From contig VGBR01000005.1 in the NCBI GenBank assembly GCA_016870355.1, positions 151,764 to 215,763 on the forward strand: a stretch of DNA of 64,000 nt, in the 5' to 3' direction. Source of the stretch: Actinomycetota bacterium (GTDB lineage: Bacteria; Actinomycetota; Acidimicrobiia; IMCC26256; PALSA-555). Numbering within the stretch: position 1 is the first letter of the stretch; each line of letters starts with the position of its first letter. Shown here piece after piece: positions 30,122 to 38,717 of this stretch. The notes under the pieces are model-generated. The model worked only from the letters and a program-made list of their open reading frames with translations, had not been told where the DNA came from and ran no database searches. The translations under genes were made by a program, and so were the position numbers.

Positions 30122-31012
30122 ATGCCGGTCAAGGTCAGCGTGTGGCTGTTGCGCTCGGGATGGATCACGCTGCCACTCACTGCGGGTCCAGCCGCGAGCG
30201 ACGCGATCTCGACGTTCGCCGATGCGCCGCGCGTCGCGGCGGCTGTGGGGTTGTTCATCGCGTGGGGTGCCGGTGCCGTGGCCGTGCTCGCTCCGCATCC
30301 GATGGGGCTCACGTTGCTGCGCGCGGTCGCGCCGTGCTTCGCGCTGCTCGCGATCGGCGCCCGCGTCGCGGATCAGACCACTGGTGCTGAGAGTTGGGGC
30401 GCGATCGCCGCGACGGTGATCGTGATGCTGCTGGTGTCCTCAGCCGGCGTCGCCCGCGCCGCGGCGAACGGGATCGCCTACGGCGACGAAGACCGCTTTC
30501 CGTTGCGCGCGCCACCGGCGCTTTTCATCGGACCGATACCCGTCGCCCGGTTGCTGGCGATCGGCGGGCTCGCCACCGGTCCGCTGTTGCTCGCTGACGA
30601 GCAGGTGCTCGGTGGCGTGATCGCCTTGGTGCTCGGGGTTCCCGTGGCGGTGTTCGCGGGGCGCGCGCTGCACGCGCTCTCTCTGCGGTGGCTCGTCGTC
30701 GTGCCGGCTGGCGTCGTGATCGTCGACCCGATGACGCTGTCAGACCCGGTGCTGTTCGTGCGCCGACAGGTGCGCGCGCTTCGCCCGCTCTCGTCCGGTA
30801 CATCAGCACCCCACGATGCCGTCGATCTCCGTCTGGGCGCGGTCGCGGGCACGGTGCTCCTCGACCTCGGCGAGGACGTCGAGATCCTCCAGCGAAGCCG
30901 CGGACGACGATCGAGCGCGAACGTCGCCGTCCACCGACTGCTCATCGCTGTCGTGCACCGCGACCAGATGCTCCACTCAGCTGCCCGCCGCGTTCCCGTC
31001 GAAGCCCGGTAG
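30122..31012 (+). CDS. multi-pass membrane protein, unknown function
   Basis: The 296-residue protein has about six hydrophobic segments between residues 35 and 210 and a cytoplasmic tail of about 80 residues (LRLGAVAGTVLLDLGEDVEI, then VAVHRLLIAV). The tail may be a small soluble domain. No family is recognised. It stands alone between ligA (divergent) and mnmA (convergent, beyond the palindrome at 31027-31073). The start ATG 30122 has no evident ribosome site. Confidence 0.65.
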   Translation: MPVKVSVWLLRSGWITLPLTAGPAASDAISTFADAPRVAAAVGLFIAWGAGAVAVLAPHPMGLTLLRAVAPCFALLAIGARVADQTTGAESWGAIAATVIVMLLVSSAGVARAAANGIAYGDEDRFPLRAPPALFIGPIPVARLLAIGGLATGPLLLADEQVLGGVIALVLGVPVAVFAGRALHALSLRWLVVVPAGVVIVDPMTLSDPVLFVRRQVRALRPLSSGTSAPHDAVDLRLGAVAGTVLLDLGEDVEILQRSRGRRSSANVAVHRLLIAVVHRDQMLHSAARRVPVEAR

Positions 31013-31026
31013 CCCCACCCCACGGA

Positions 31027-31073
31027 TTTTCGGCACGTTCAACCCAACTATGTGTTGTTGAGCGTGCCGAAAA
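31027..31073. terminator. long palindrome between convergent genes (H2)
   Basis: Arms of 17 nt, TTTTCGGCACGTTCAAC and GTTGAGCGTGCCGAAAA, pair with one mismatch. An A-run follows on the plus strand and T-runs flank both arms, so it can act as an intrinsic terminator in both directions for the membrane protein gene and mnmA. It shares CGGCACGCT with the palindrome at 39706-39742. Confidence 0.75.
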
Positions 31074-31090
31074 ACCTTGGGTTGGGGTCT

Positions 31091-32116
31091 CTAGGCGGCG
31101 ATGCCGCCGCCTACGAGCTCGTCGCGGTCGTAGAGGGCGACGACTTGGCCGGACGCGACACGTGGATGCGGCTCGTGCATCACGATCCGATCGGGTGCGA
31201 CGACGCGGCCGGGAGCCGGCTGCCCGTGCGCCCGCACCTGCACGGTGAGGTCGCGGCCGCGTGCTGGCGCGCCGACCCACACGAGATCGCGCACCGGGAT
31301 CTCGGTGCGCAGCAGATCCTCTCGGCGTCCGATCGTCACCGTCGCGCTCACCGCGTCGACATCGACGACGTAGCGCCGCTCGCCGGCTGCGACACCGAGG
31401 CCCCGCCGCTGCCCGACCGTGAAGTGGGCGATCCCGTTGTGGTGTGCGACGAGGCGCCCGCCCATGTCGACGACGTCACCCGGTCGACCGGGTGCACGAT
31501 CGTCGAGGAACCGGCGCCGCTCGTCGCGAGCGACGAAGCAGACGTCCATGCTCTCGGGCTTGCTGGCGGTCCGAAGGCCGAGCCGGGTCGCGTGCGCTCG
31601 CACCTCGGCCTTCGTGAGCTCACCGATCGGGAGCATCACGCGGGCGAGCTCGTGCTGGCCGAGCATGTAGAGGACGTATGACTGGTCCTTGGCAGCGTCG
31701 ACGCCGCGGAGCAGCCGGAGGTCACCATCGCGCGCGCGGCGCACGCGGGCGTGGTGACCGGTCGCCACTGCGTCGAAGCCGAGCGCGGCGGCGCGTCCGA
31801 GCAGCACGCCGAACTTGATCGACCGGTTGCACTCGACGCAGGGGTTGGGTGTCTGGCCCTGTGCATGCGCCTCGACGTACGGCCCGACCACGCTGTCGTC
31901 GAACTGCTCGGCCAGGTTGAACACATAGTGGGGGACGTCGAGCTGCGCAGCCACCCGCCGGGCATCTTCGACGTCACCGACCGAGCAGCACCCGGAGTCG
32001 ATCTGACCACCCCACAGTCGCAGCGTCACCCCGGTCACGTCATGACCCTGGTCGCGCAGCAGCGCGGCTGCGACGGACGAGTCGACGCCACCGCTCATCG
32101 CCACGAGGACGTTCAT
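31091..32116 (-). CDS. mnmA: tRNA 2-thiouridylase MnmA
   Basis: MnmA adenylates and thiolates U34 of tRNA(Glu), tRNA(Gln) and tRNA(Lys). The 341-residue product has the PP-loop MSGGVDSSVAAALL, the catalytic cysteines in NPCVECNRSIKF and in SMDVCFV, and the C-terminal beta-barrel. The start is ATG 32116, or ATG 32119, which overlaps the stop of the upstream cysteine desulfurase gene. The pairing with a sulfur-donating desulfurase fits a complete tRNA thiolation unit. Confidence 0.96.
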   Translation of the reverse strand: MNVLVAMSGGVDSSVAAALLRDQGHDVTGVTLRLWGGQIDSGCCSVGDVEDARRVAAQLDVPHYVFNLAEQFDDSVVGPYVEAHAQGQTPNPCVECNRSIKFGVLLGRAAALGFDAVATGHHARVRRARDGDLRLLRGVDAAKDQSYVLYMLGQHELARVMLPIGELTKAEVRAHATRLGLRTASKPESMDVCFVARDERRRFLDDRAPGRPGDVVDMGGRLVAHHNGIAHFTVGQRRGLGVAAGERRYVVDVDAVSATVTIGRREDLLRTEIPVRDLVWVGAPARGRDLTVQVRAHGQPAPGRVVAPDRIVMHEPHPRVASGQVVALYDRDELVGGGIAA

Positions 32117-33375
32117 CATTCCGGTCGCGCTCGCTCGTCGCCGGGGTTCCCGGCGCCGCCCTTCGGGACGCTCGCCGCTCCTGCGAGCTCCCTCGCTCTG
32201 CTCGGGCGCCGCCCCTCGTGACGAAGCTGCGCGACCACGTCGGGGATGACGGCGAGCGCGTGATCGACGTCGGCATCGGTCGACGCGAAGCCGAGGCTCA
32301 GACGGATCGATGCCAACGCCTGGTCGCGCGGTACGCCCATCGCCGCGAGGACGTGTGAGGGCTCCGTTGCCCCCGACGAACACGACGATCCCGCTGCCGC
32401 GAGCACCCCGCGTCGATCGAGCGCGACGAGCAACGTCTCGGCTTCGACCCCGCCGAATGCGACATGGAGGTTGCCTTCGACCTTGCGCGCCGCATCGCCG
32501 TTGAACGAGCAGTCGGGGATGGCTGCGGTGATCCCGCCGGCGAGACGGTCGCGGAGCCCGGCAACTCGCGTCAGCTCCTCATCGCGGGTCGCCACCGTGA
32601 CGCGCAACGCCGCGGCCGTCGCGACCGCACCCGCAACGTTGACCGTCCCAGCACGCAGCCCTCGCTCCTGTCCACCACCCTCGATGAGCGACTCGAGCGG
32701 CACCTTGTTGCGCACGAGCAGCGCACCGGCGCCCTTGGGCCCACCGAACTTGTGGGCCGAGATCGTGACGAGGTCGACGGCCGCGGCCGCGGTCGCGACG
32801 TCGAGCCACGGCACCCCCTGCACGGCATCGGTGTGCACGACGGCGTTCGGAGCATGGGCCCGAACCAGCCGCACGACCTCGTCCAGCGGCTGGATCGTGC
32901 CGACCTCGTTGTTGACGAGCATCACCGAGACCACGACGGTGCGCTCGTCGAGCGTCTCGACGAGCGCGTCCAGATCGACGACACCGCCCGCGGACACCGG
33001 AACCCGCTGCACACGAAGCCCTTCGCGCTCGAGCCGGTCACACGGGGCCAGCACGCCCTTGTGCTCGAAGGCAGTGGTCACGACCCCGTCGCCACGGTCG
33101 GCCGCGCGCGCCGCCCGTGCCGCGCCGAGCACCGCCAGGTTGTCGGACTCGGTGCCGCCGGCCGTGAACACGAGCTCGTCGGGCTGGCCACCGAGCGCGG
33201 CGGCGACCTCCTCGCGGGCGATCTCGAGCGCGGTCTTGGCGGCTCGGGCCGCGGCGTGGCCGCCCGACGGGTTCCCGTAGCTGCCGGCGAGGAAGGGGGT
33301 CATCGCCTCGAGCGCCTCGGGCCGCATCGGCGTGCTGGCGGCCTGGTCGAGGTTGGCGGTCGGGGCGGAACGCAC
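32116..33375 (-). CDS. cysteine desulfurase (NifS/IscS type)
   Basis: This PLP enzyme takes sulfur from cysteine onto a catalytic cysteine and passes it to MnmA or Fe-S scaffolds. The PLP lysine is K209 in ISAHKFGGPKGAG, the persulfide-forming cysteine is C332 in AAGSSCSSGATEPSH, and the HTDAVQ motif is at 181-186. The body matches the family up to residue 390. The last 28 residues (RARELAGAASVPKGGAGNP and following) come from a GC-rich palindromic element and are not typical. The start GTG 33375 has TAGACT 6 nt upstream. mnmA follows immediately, so it is probably the dedicated partner. Confidence 0.95.
   Translation of the reverse strand: MRSAPTANLDQAASTPMRPEALEAMTPFLAGSYGNPSGGHAAARAAKTALEIAREEVAAALGGQPDELVFTAGGTESDNLAVLGAARAARAADRGDGVVTTAFEHKGVLAPCDRLEREGLRVQRVPVSAGGVVDLDALVETLDERTVVVSVMLVNNEVGTIQPLDEVVRLVRAHAPNAVVHTDAVQGVPWLDVATAAAAVDLVTISAHKFGGPKGAGALLVRNKVPLESLIEGGGQERGLRAGTVNVAGAVATAAALRVTVATRDEELTRVAGLRDRLAGGITAAIPDCSFNGDAARKVEGNLHVAFGGVEAETLLVALDRRGVLAAAGSSCSSGATEPSHVLAAMGVPRDQALASIRLSLGFASTDADVDHALAVIPDVVAQLRHEGRRPSRARELAGAASVPKGGAGNPGDERARPE
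32119..32202. repeat. GC-rich palindromic element at 3' end of desulfurase gene (copy B)
   Basis: This shares GAGCTCGC-GGAGC-GCGAGCGTCC with copy A in fpg and encodes the related peptide ELAGAASVPKGGAGNP in the same frame. A short inverted repeat, GCCGGG-GTTCCC-CGGC-like, sits in the middle. It forms the last 28 codons of the cysteine desulfurase. Confidence 0.65.
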
Positions 33376-33381
33376 TCCGAA

Positions 33382-33387
33382 AGTCTA
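33382..33387 (-). promoter_or_regulatory. -10-like element, desulfurase-mnmA unit
   Basis: TAGACT on the minus strand ends 6 nt before GTG 33375, with no ribosome site. It is the same hexamer as before gatC. Confidence 0.5.
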
Positions 33388-33454
33388 GGAGCGGGCTGTC
33401 AACGCCGGATCAGCGTCGTGCGTCGGACGGTGAGAACCCATCAAGGAGATCCCT

Positions 33455-34471
33455 GTGCGCGCCGACTCATATGAGACACTTTGGGCCGGGCAGTTCGAGG
33501 AGCAGCGGGTGCATCGAGGTTCTCATCTCCGGCGGCGAGCGATGCTCGCGTGCGCGGTTGTCGCCATCGCGCTGGTCGCGAGCGCGTGTGTGCCGCCACC
33601 GCCGTCTCCTCCGACCGTCATCTTCTACGGCGACTCCCTGCTCAGCAGCTCCAGCGGAGCCATCACCAACGGCATCACCGCCCAACGCCCGGGCTGGGAG
33701 GTCGTGACGAGGTCGTTCGGGGGCACCGCGCTGTGCGACTGGCTCGACTCCATGCGCGGCGACGGCGACCTCAACGCCAAGGTCGTGGTGATCGAGTTCG
33801 TGGGCAACAGCCTCACGCCATGCATGGGTTCGGGTGCGCACCCCGCGATGTCACCAGGGTGGTACTCCCTGTACTCCAGTGCCGCGAACGAGGCCGCGTC
33901 GATCTGGGCGGCGCGGGGCGTGAAGGTGCTCTTCGCGAGCGCGCCCCGCGGCGTGTGCAGCGCGCCACCGGCACCGCTCGATGGCATCTACCAACAGGCG
34001 GCGAATGCGTGGGGCGCGACGTTCAGCGCTGCGCCATCAGAGACGTTCCTCGTGTCGACGGGCACACCCCCGTCGGAGCCGACGACCACGACGACCTCGA
34101 CGGCGTCGACCACCGTCACCACGGCCCCGCCGGAGGTTGAAGGAGCGGCGACGCTCCCCCCGATGAGCGTGGGCTCGAGCGTCCTGGCCGCGATGGACGA
34201 AGTGATGGTCCAGGCCGAAGGATCCTGGCCGTGCACGGATCTCGGTGACCCGCCGCCGCCGAGCATCTACGGGTTCGAGATGCCGTGCCTCCCCGACGAG
34301 ACGCTGGCGATGGGGTGTGTGAACGGCCTCATCCAGGTGCGTGAGGGCACCGCCGCGAACCCTGGCGGGCACTTCTGCCCGGTGTCTGTGAGCCAGTGCC
34401 CGATGTACTCCTCGGGGGTCCGCCGCTTCAGCGATGCCATCGTGGCCGCGACCGTCCCCTTGATGGTCTGA
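33455..34471 (+). CDS. SGNH-hydrolase-like lipoprotein
   Basis: The 338-residue protein starts at GTG 33455 (AAGGAG 6 nt upstream) and has an unusually long cytoplasmic N-region. A hydrophobic segment and lipobox VASAC follow, with Cys45 as the lipid site. The mature part opens with VIFYGDSL (residues 55-62), the block I motif of SGNH/GDSL esterases with S61 as nucleophile. EFVGNSLTPC may be block III. A Thr-rich linker (TTTTTSTASTTVTT) splits the domain. It has seven or more cysteines in the mature part. Enzymatic substrates are unknown; cell-envelope deacetylation is one possibility. Confidence 0.75.
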   Translation: MRADSYETLWAGQFEEQRVHRGSHLRRRAMLACAVVAIALVASACVPPPPSPPTVIFYGDSLLSSSSGAITNGITAQRPGWEVVTRSFGGTALCDWLDSMRGDGDLNAKVVVIEFVGNSLTPCMGSGAHPAMSPGWYSLYSSAANEAASIWAARGVKVLFASAPRGVCSAPPAPLDGIYQQAANAWGATFSAAPSETFLVSTGTPPSEPTTTTTSTASTTVTTAPPEVEGAATLPPMSVGSSVLAAMDEVMVQAEGSWPCTDLGDPPPPSIYGFEMPCLPDETLAMGCVNGLIQVREGTAANPGGHFCPVSVSQCPMYSSGVRRFSDAIVAATVPLMV

Positions 34472-34492
34472 CCCCTCGATCCACCCCGATCC

Positions 34493-34523
34493 AGGCGGCA
34501 GAGAGGCGCCAAATCTGCCTCCT
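34493..34523. terminator. hairpin after SGNH-like gene
   Basis: Arms AGGCGGCAGA and TCTGCCTCCT (10 nt, one mismatch) lie 22 nt after the stop of the lipoprotein gene. There is no U-tract. It belongs to the same general class of single-mismatch palindromes at gene ends as H1-H3. Confidence 0.5.
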
Positions 34524-34591
34524 GACCTGCATCTTGGTGCCGCATGTCACACCCGGGAATGACTGTCATACCCCCCGGGGATACTCATGGT

Positions 34592-34834
34592 GTGCACACG
34601 CAGCTCCGCCTCGTCGACGCCCCGAAGACCTCCTCCACTGAGCAGGGTCCGGCAGCACGCCGGCGTCCTTCGGCTCGGCGCGTGAAGGGCCGCGCCGCTC
34701 GACGGGTCACCTGGGGTGCCGACTGGCACCTCGACACCAAGGTCCGCCGGGTCGGCCGGGAGGGCGTCGCGGCGGCCCGTCAAGCGCTCGCCGAGGCGAC
34801 GCCTCCCGACGGCAGGTTGCGCAAGGCGAGCTGA
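34592..34834 (+). CDS. small basic protein, unknown function
   Basis: From GTG 34592 (GGGGA 9 nt upstream) the ORF encodes 80 residues, rich in Arg and Lys. The C-terminal half RRVTWGADWHLDTKVRRVGREG looks like a conserved small actinobacterial protein with a DWHLD core, but I cannot name the family. The open frame extends to ATG 34544. It converges on the PGRP amidase gene with only 9 nt between the stops. The basic character suggests nucleic acid or membrane contact; that is speculation. Confidence 0.5.
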   Translation: MHTQLRLVDAPKTSSTEQGPAARRRPSARRVKGRAARRVTWGADWHLDTKVRRVGREGVAAARQALAEATPPDGRLRKAS

Positions 34835-34843
34835 CCGCCCGGG

Positions 34844-36265
34844 TCAGGGCGAGCTGCTGGTAGTGGTGCTCGCCGGTGGACCGGTCGAGGTCGTCGTCGA
34901 TGCCGATGTCGCGCCGCTCCCGAGTGTGGTGACGGTCGTGCTGCTCGTGGTCGTTGTCGGCGGATAGACGAGACCCGACTGCACCTGGCTCCGCAGCGTC
35001 GCGAGCTCGGTGTAGAACGCGTTGCCCGGGCACCCGGTCTGGTCGACGTCGCGGTGCGTCACGATCGCGTTCGGCAGGTACACCGACGTGCCCACCGGCC
35101 AGTTCTGGCAGTTGCACGGTGAGCTCGCCACGGTCTGCCAGAAGCCGGCCGCCGGGTTCACGTAGGCCTGGCTCAGCCGCCAGCGCAGCAGGTGCACGAG
35201 CGCCTTCCACTGCGCGTCGCTCGGCTTGATGCTCGTGAAGTCGCCAAGCAGCGCGACACCCACCGAGCCGGTGTTGAACCCGCCGGCGTGTCCGCCGATG
35301 ACTGGGTTCAGCATCCCGCCGTCGCGGCCTTCGAAGATCTGGCCGTACTTGTCGATGAGGAAGTGGTACGCGATGTCGCAGTAGCCATTCGTGTTCATGT
35401 GGTACGACTGGATGCCGCGCACGATCGCCGCGCTCTGCTGCGGCGAGTAGTTGTTGCTTCCCGCGGTGTGGTGCACGACCGCGAAGCGCAGGCCACCGTC
35501 GGCCATCTGCGGCGCGTCGCACGTGACGGGCCCGGTGCCGAACGGTGCGGCCGACCAGGTCGAGCGAACGTAGATCGGCGGCATCGTGCTGCCGTTTGCT
35601 GGCGGAGCCGGACGGCAACCCACCGCGACGAGACCAACCGCGCAGCCGATGATCAGCGCGCGTCGAACGCGCAGGCTTCGCCATGGCGACCAACCGAGCG
35701 CGATCGCGCCGAGCAGCACGGCGGACGCGAACAGCGCGCCGGCGAACAAGTAGCGACCCGGACCGTCGATCGCGGGCACGAAGCCGCCAAACGCGGCAGC
35801 CGAGCCAGCAGGTGGGTCGGCTGGGGAGGAGTCGACCGCTTCGACGGTCACGTTCGCGGCGGTTCCGTCGGCGAGCGTGACGCGCACTGCGGTCGCGTCG
35901 TCGCCGACCCAGATCGGGTCGGTCGCAGTGCCTTCGGTCGTCGCGGCACCGACCGCGTCGCGGGTGCCCTCGTCGACCTGGCTGTCGGAGTCGCCTTCGA
36001 CGGCGGTCGCCTTGGTCCACGTGCCGTTCGCGCGCTGCACCTCGACGGTGAACTCGGCCGAGCTGTCGCCCTCCCACGAGACGCCCACGAGGTTGGCGTC
36101 GATCGGGGTGGGCGCCGACTGCCACCCCGTCGCGACCGTCTGGTCGGCGGGCGCGACCGGGACTTCTTCGGTGGTCGGTGGCGGCGCGGCCGTGCTCTCG
36201 ACGGCGAGCACAGGGCCGCCCAGCAGCACGAGAAGAGCAGCGGGCAGCAGGAGCAGACGGCGCAT
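34844..36265 (-). CDS. N-acetylmuramoyl-L-alanine amidase, PGRP type, membrane-anchored
   Basis: The 473-residue protein starts with a signal peptide (LLLLPAALLVLLGGPVLA). An extracytoplasmic beta-rich domain follows (about 45-155), then a second hydrophobic segment (YLFAGALFASAVLLGAIALGW) and another ending LVAVGC. Next comes a PGRP/amidase_2 domain with zinc ligands in AVVHHTAGSNNYS and the later HRDVDQTGCPG. A Thr/Ser-rich tail ends the chain. It should cleave the amide between muramic acid and L-Ala in peptidoglycan. Two internal hydrophobic stretches between the N-terminal domain and the amidase are unusual. It could be anchored with both domains outside, or be a fusion of two secreted proteins. 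Confidence 0.85.
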   Translation of the reverse strand: MRRLLLLPAALLVLLGGPVLAVESTAAPPPTTEEVPVAPADQTVATGWQSAPTPIDANLVGVSWEGDSSAEFTVEVQRANGTWTKATAVEGDSDSQVDEGTRDAVGAATTEGTATDPIWVGDDATAVRVTLADGTAANVTVEAVDSSPADPPAGSAAAFGGFVPAIDGPGRYLFAGALFASAVLLGAIALGWSPWRSLRVRRALIIGCAVGLVAVGCRPAPPANGSTMPPIYVRSTWSAAPFGTGPVTCDAPQMADGGLRFAVVHHTAGSNNYSPQQSAAIVRGIQSYHMNTNGYCDIAYHFLIDKYGQIFEGRDGGMLNPVIGGHAGGFNTGSVGVALLGDFTSIKPSDAQWKALVHLLRWRLSQAYVNPAAGFWQTVASSPCNCQNWPVGTSVYLPNAIVTHRDVDQTGCPGNAFYTELATLRSQVQSGLVYPPTTTTSSTTVTTLGSGATSASTTTSTGPPASTTTSSSP

Positions 36266-36514
36266 GGGGGGCGTCCTCAGTTCGTAGATGGGCTGGAGAT
36301 GGAGTCCCTACCGACCGCCCGCCCCAGCAGTCTCGCGCGTGTTCTCGGCCCGATCCAGGGTTGACTTGACCCACATCAGCCCCATGATCGGCCCCGAGGG
36401 GGCGACGGCTCTGCCGCTCGTCCCCGCACGAGCCCGAAGCTTGCGAGGGCGACCATGGAGGCAAGCCTTCCGGGACCAGGGGGTCCCGGGTCGCCGGGCG
36501 GCCAGGACCCCCTC

Positions 36515-36520
36515 TACCGT
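36515..36520 (+). promoter_or_regulatory. -10-like element, methylmalonyl-CoA mutase gene
   Basis: TACCGT lies 6 nt before ATG 36527, with no ribosome site. The 261-nt gap to the divergent PGRP amidase gene holds a possible TTGACT at 36361-36366, but no good -10 at the right spacing. Nothing else is evident in it. Confidence 0.45.
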
Positions 36521-36526
36521 TGAGGC

Positions 36527-38710
36527 ATGGCGAGGCTCGCGGGCTGGCAGGAGTTGGCGGCCAAGGAGGCCAAGGGCGACCTCGACCGCCTGACGTGGGA
36601 GACCCCTGAGGGGATCCCGGTCCAGCCGCTCTACACCGCCGAGGACCTCGAGGGCCTCGAGACCGTCGGGGGCTTGCCCGGCATCGAGCCGTTCGTACGG
36701 GGCGTGCGGGCCACGATGTACGCGAACCGGCCGTGGACCATCCGCCAGTACGCCGGGTTCTCCACCGCGGAGGAGTCGAACGCCTTCTACCGCCAGAACC
36801 TCGCGGGCGGGCAGATGGGTCTGTCGGTCGCGTTCGACCTCGCGACCCACCGTGGCTACGACAGCGACCATCCGCGCGTCGTCGGCGACGTCGGCAAGGC
36901 GGGGGTGGCGATCGACTCCGTCGAGGACATGAAGATCCTCTTCGACGGGATCCCGCTCGACCAGATGACGGTGTCGCACACGATGAACGGCGCGGTGCTC
37001 CCCGTGCTCGCGGGCTACATCGTCGCCGCAGAGGAGCAAGGCGTCAGCCAGGAGCAGCTGGCCGGGACCATCCAGAACGACATCCTCAAGGAGTTCATGG
37101 TCCGCAACACCTACATCTACCCGCCCGAACCGAGCATGCGGATCGTCGCCGACATCATCGAGTACACGGCGAAGCACATGCCGAAGTTCAACTCGATCTC
37201 GATCTCCGGCTACCACATGCTCGAAGCGGGCGCGACGGCGGTGCAGGAGCTCGGCTTCACGATCGCCGACGGACTCGAATACGTCCGCACGGTGCGCGAC
37301 CGCGGGATGGACGTCGACGCGTTCGCCGGACGCCTGTCGTTCTTCTTCGGCATCGGGATGAACCTCTTCATGGAGGTCGCCAAGCTGCGCGCGGCGCGCC
37401 TGCTGTGGTCGCGGGTGATGCGCGAGGCCGGTGCGAAGAAGCCAGGGTCGCTGATGCTGCGCACGCACTGCCAGACGTCGGGCGTGTCGCTCACCGAGCA
37501 GGACCCGTACAACAACATCGTGCGGACGACCGTCGAGGCGCTCGCGGCCGTGCTCGGTGGTACTCAGAGCCTGCACACGAACTCGTTCGACGAGGCGCTT
37601 GCGTTGCCAAGCGACTTTGCCGCGCGCATCGCCCGCAACACCCAGCTGATCCTCGCCGAGGAGTCGGGCGTCACCCATGTGGTCGACCCGCTGGGCGGCT
37701 CCTATTACGTCGAGGCGCTCACCGAGTCGGTGGCGAATGGGGCGTGGGACCTCATCCAGGAGGTCGAGACGCTCGGCGGCATGACCAAGGCGGTCGAGTC
37801 GGGCATGCCGAAGCTGCGCATCGAGGAGGCGGCTGCCCGCCGCCAGGCCCGGATCGACCGCGGCGACGAGGTGATCGTCGGCGTCAACAAGTACCGCCTG
37901 GCCGAGGAGACGCAGCGGAGCGCTGGCCGGACGGCCGGGAGCGCGCAGCGGAGTCGACCCGAGCAGCAAGAGCCGCCCGTCGACATCCGCGAGGTCGACA
38001 ACACCGCGGTGCGGGAGTCGCAGATCGCACGGCTGGAGAAGGTGCGTTCGACCCGCGATGCGCAGGCCTGCCAGGAGGCGCTGGAACGGTTGGCCGAGGG
38101 CGCTCAGGGCAACGGCAACCTGCTCGAGCTGACCATCGACGCCACTCGGGCCCGCGCAACCGTGGGCGAGATCTCCGACACGCTCGAGCAGGTGTTCACC
38201 CGTCATCGAGCGACCGTCCGTACGATCAGTGGCGTGTACGCCGACGCGGCCGAAGGCGACGCCGAGTGGGACACGGCACGGGGTGAGGTCAAGGAGTTCG
38301 CCAAGGCCGAGGGCCGTCAGCCCCGCATGCTCGTGGTCAAGCTCGGCCAGGACGGTCATGACCGCGGCGCGAAGGTGATCGCGACCGCGTTCGCCGACCT
38401 CGGCTTCGACGTCGACGCCGGCGAGCTGTTCCAGACACCCGAGGAAGCCGCGCGCGACGCGGTCGAGAACGATGTGCACGTCGTCGGCGTGAGCAGCCAG
38501 GCCGCCGGCCACAAGACGCTCGTGCCGGAGCTGATCGCGCAGCTGCGCAAGCTTGGTGGCGACGAGATCGTCGTCGTCGTGGGTGGTGTGATCCCACCGG
38601 CGGACTACGAGTTCCTGCACGACGCGGGCGTCGCCGAGGTGTTCGGCCCCGGCACCCACATCGCGACGGCCGCCGCGCGCGTTCTCGCCGCGATACCGCG
38701 TCACCACTAG
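36527..38710 (+). CDS. methylmalonyl-CoA mutase (single-chain, B12-dependent)
   Basis: The 727-residue protein interconverts (R)-methylmalonyl-CoA and succinyl-CoA. It has the substrate-barrel motifs [37 protein letters not shown] and LRTHCQTSG. The Tyr and Arg in the first and last are the residues that mark methylmalonyl rather than isobutyryl mutases. The C-terminal B12 domain has DGHDRG. Three positions differ from typical mutases: SGVSLTEQ for [16 protein letters not shown] for SVSMTMNG and SSQAAGH for SSLAAGH (the SxL motif). A low-complexity linker (about 465-485) joins barrel and B12 domain. MeaB follows 8 nt downstream. Confidence 0.92.
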   Translation: MARLAGWQELAAKEAKGDLDRLTWETPEGIPVQPLYTAEDLEGLETVGGLPGIEPFVRGVRATMYANRPWTIRQYAGFSTAEESNAFYRQNLAGGQMGLSVAFDLATHRGYDSDHPRVVGDVGKAGVAIDSVEDMKILFDGIPLDQMTVSHTMNGAVLPVLAGYIVAAEEQGVSQEQLAGTIQNDILKEFMVRNTYIYPPEPSMRIVADIIEYTAKHMPKFNSISISGYHMLEAGATAVQELGFTIADGLEYVRTVRDRGMDVDAFAGRLSFFFGIGMNLFMEVAKLRAARLLWSRVMREAGAKKPGSLMLRTHCQTSGVSLTEQDPYNNIVRTTVEALAAVLGGTQSLHTNSFDEALALPSDFAARIARNTQLILAEESGVTHVVDPLGGSYYVEALTESVANGAWDLIQEVETLGGMTKAVESGMPKLRIEEAAARRQARIDRGDEVIVGVNKYRLAEETQRSAGRTAGSAQRSRPEQQEPPVDIREVDNTAVRESQIARLEKVRSTRDAQACQEALERLAEGAQGNGNLLELTIDATRARATVGEISDTLEQVFTRHRATVRTISGVYADAAEGDAEWDTARGEVKEFAKAEGRQPRMLVVKLGQDGHDRGAKVIATAFADLGFDVDAGELFQTPEEAARDAVENDVHVVGVSSQAAGHKTLVPELIAQLRKLGGDEIVVVVGGVIPPADYEFLHDAGVAEVFGPGTHIATAAARVLAAIPRHH

Positions 38711-38717
38711 GACGCGG

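Noticed and set aside
34568..34584. ATACCCCCCGGGGATAC, resembling a CsoR-type copper operator
   Set aside because: The two halves are not properly symmetric (TACCCC against GGGGATA) and the downstream gene is not a recognised copper gene. Without other copies it is too weak to report as an operator.
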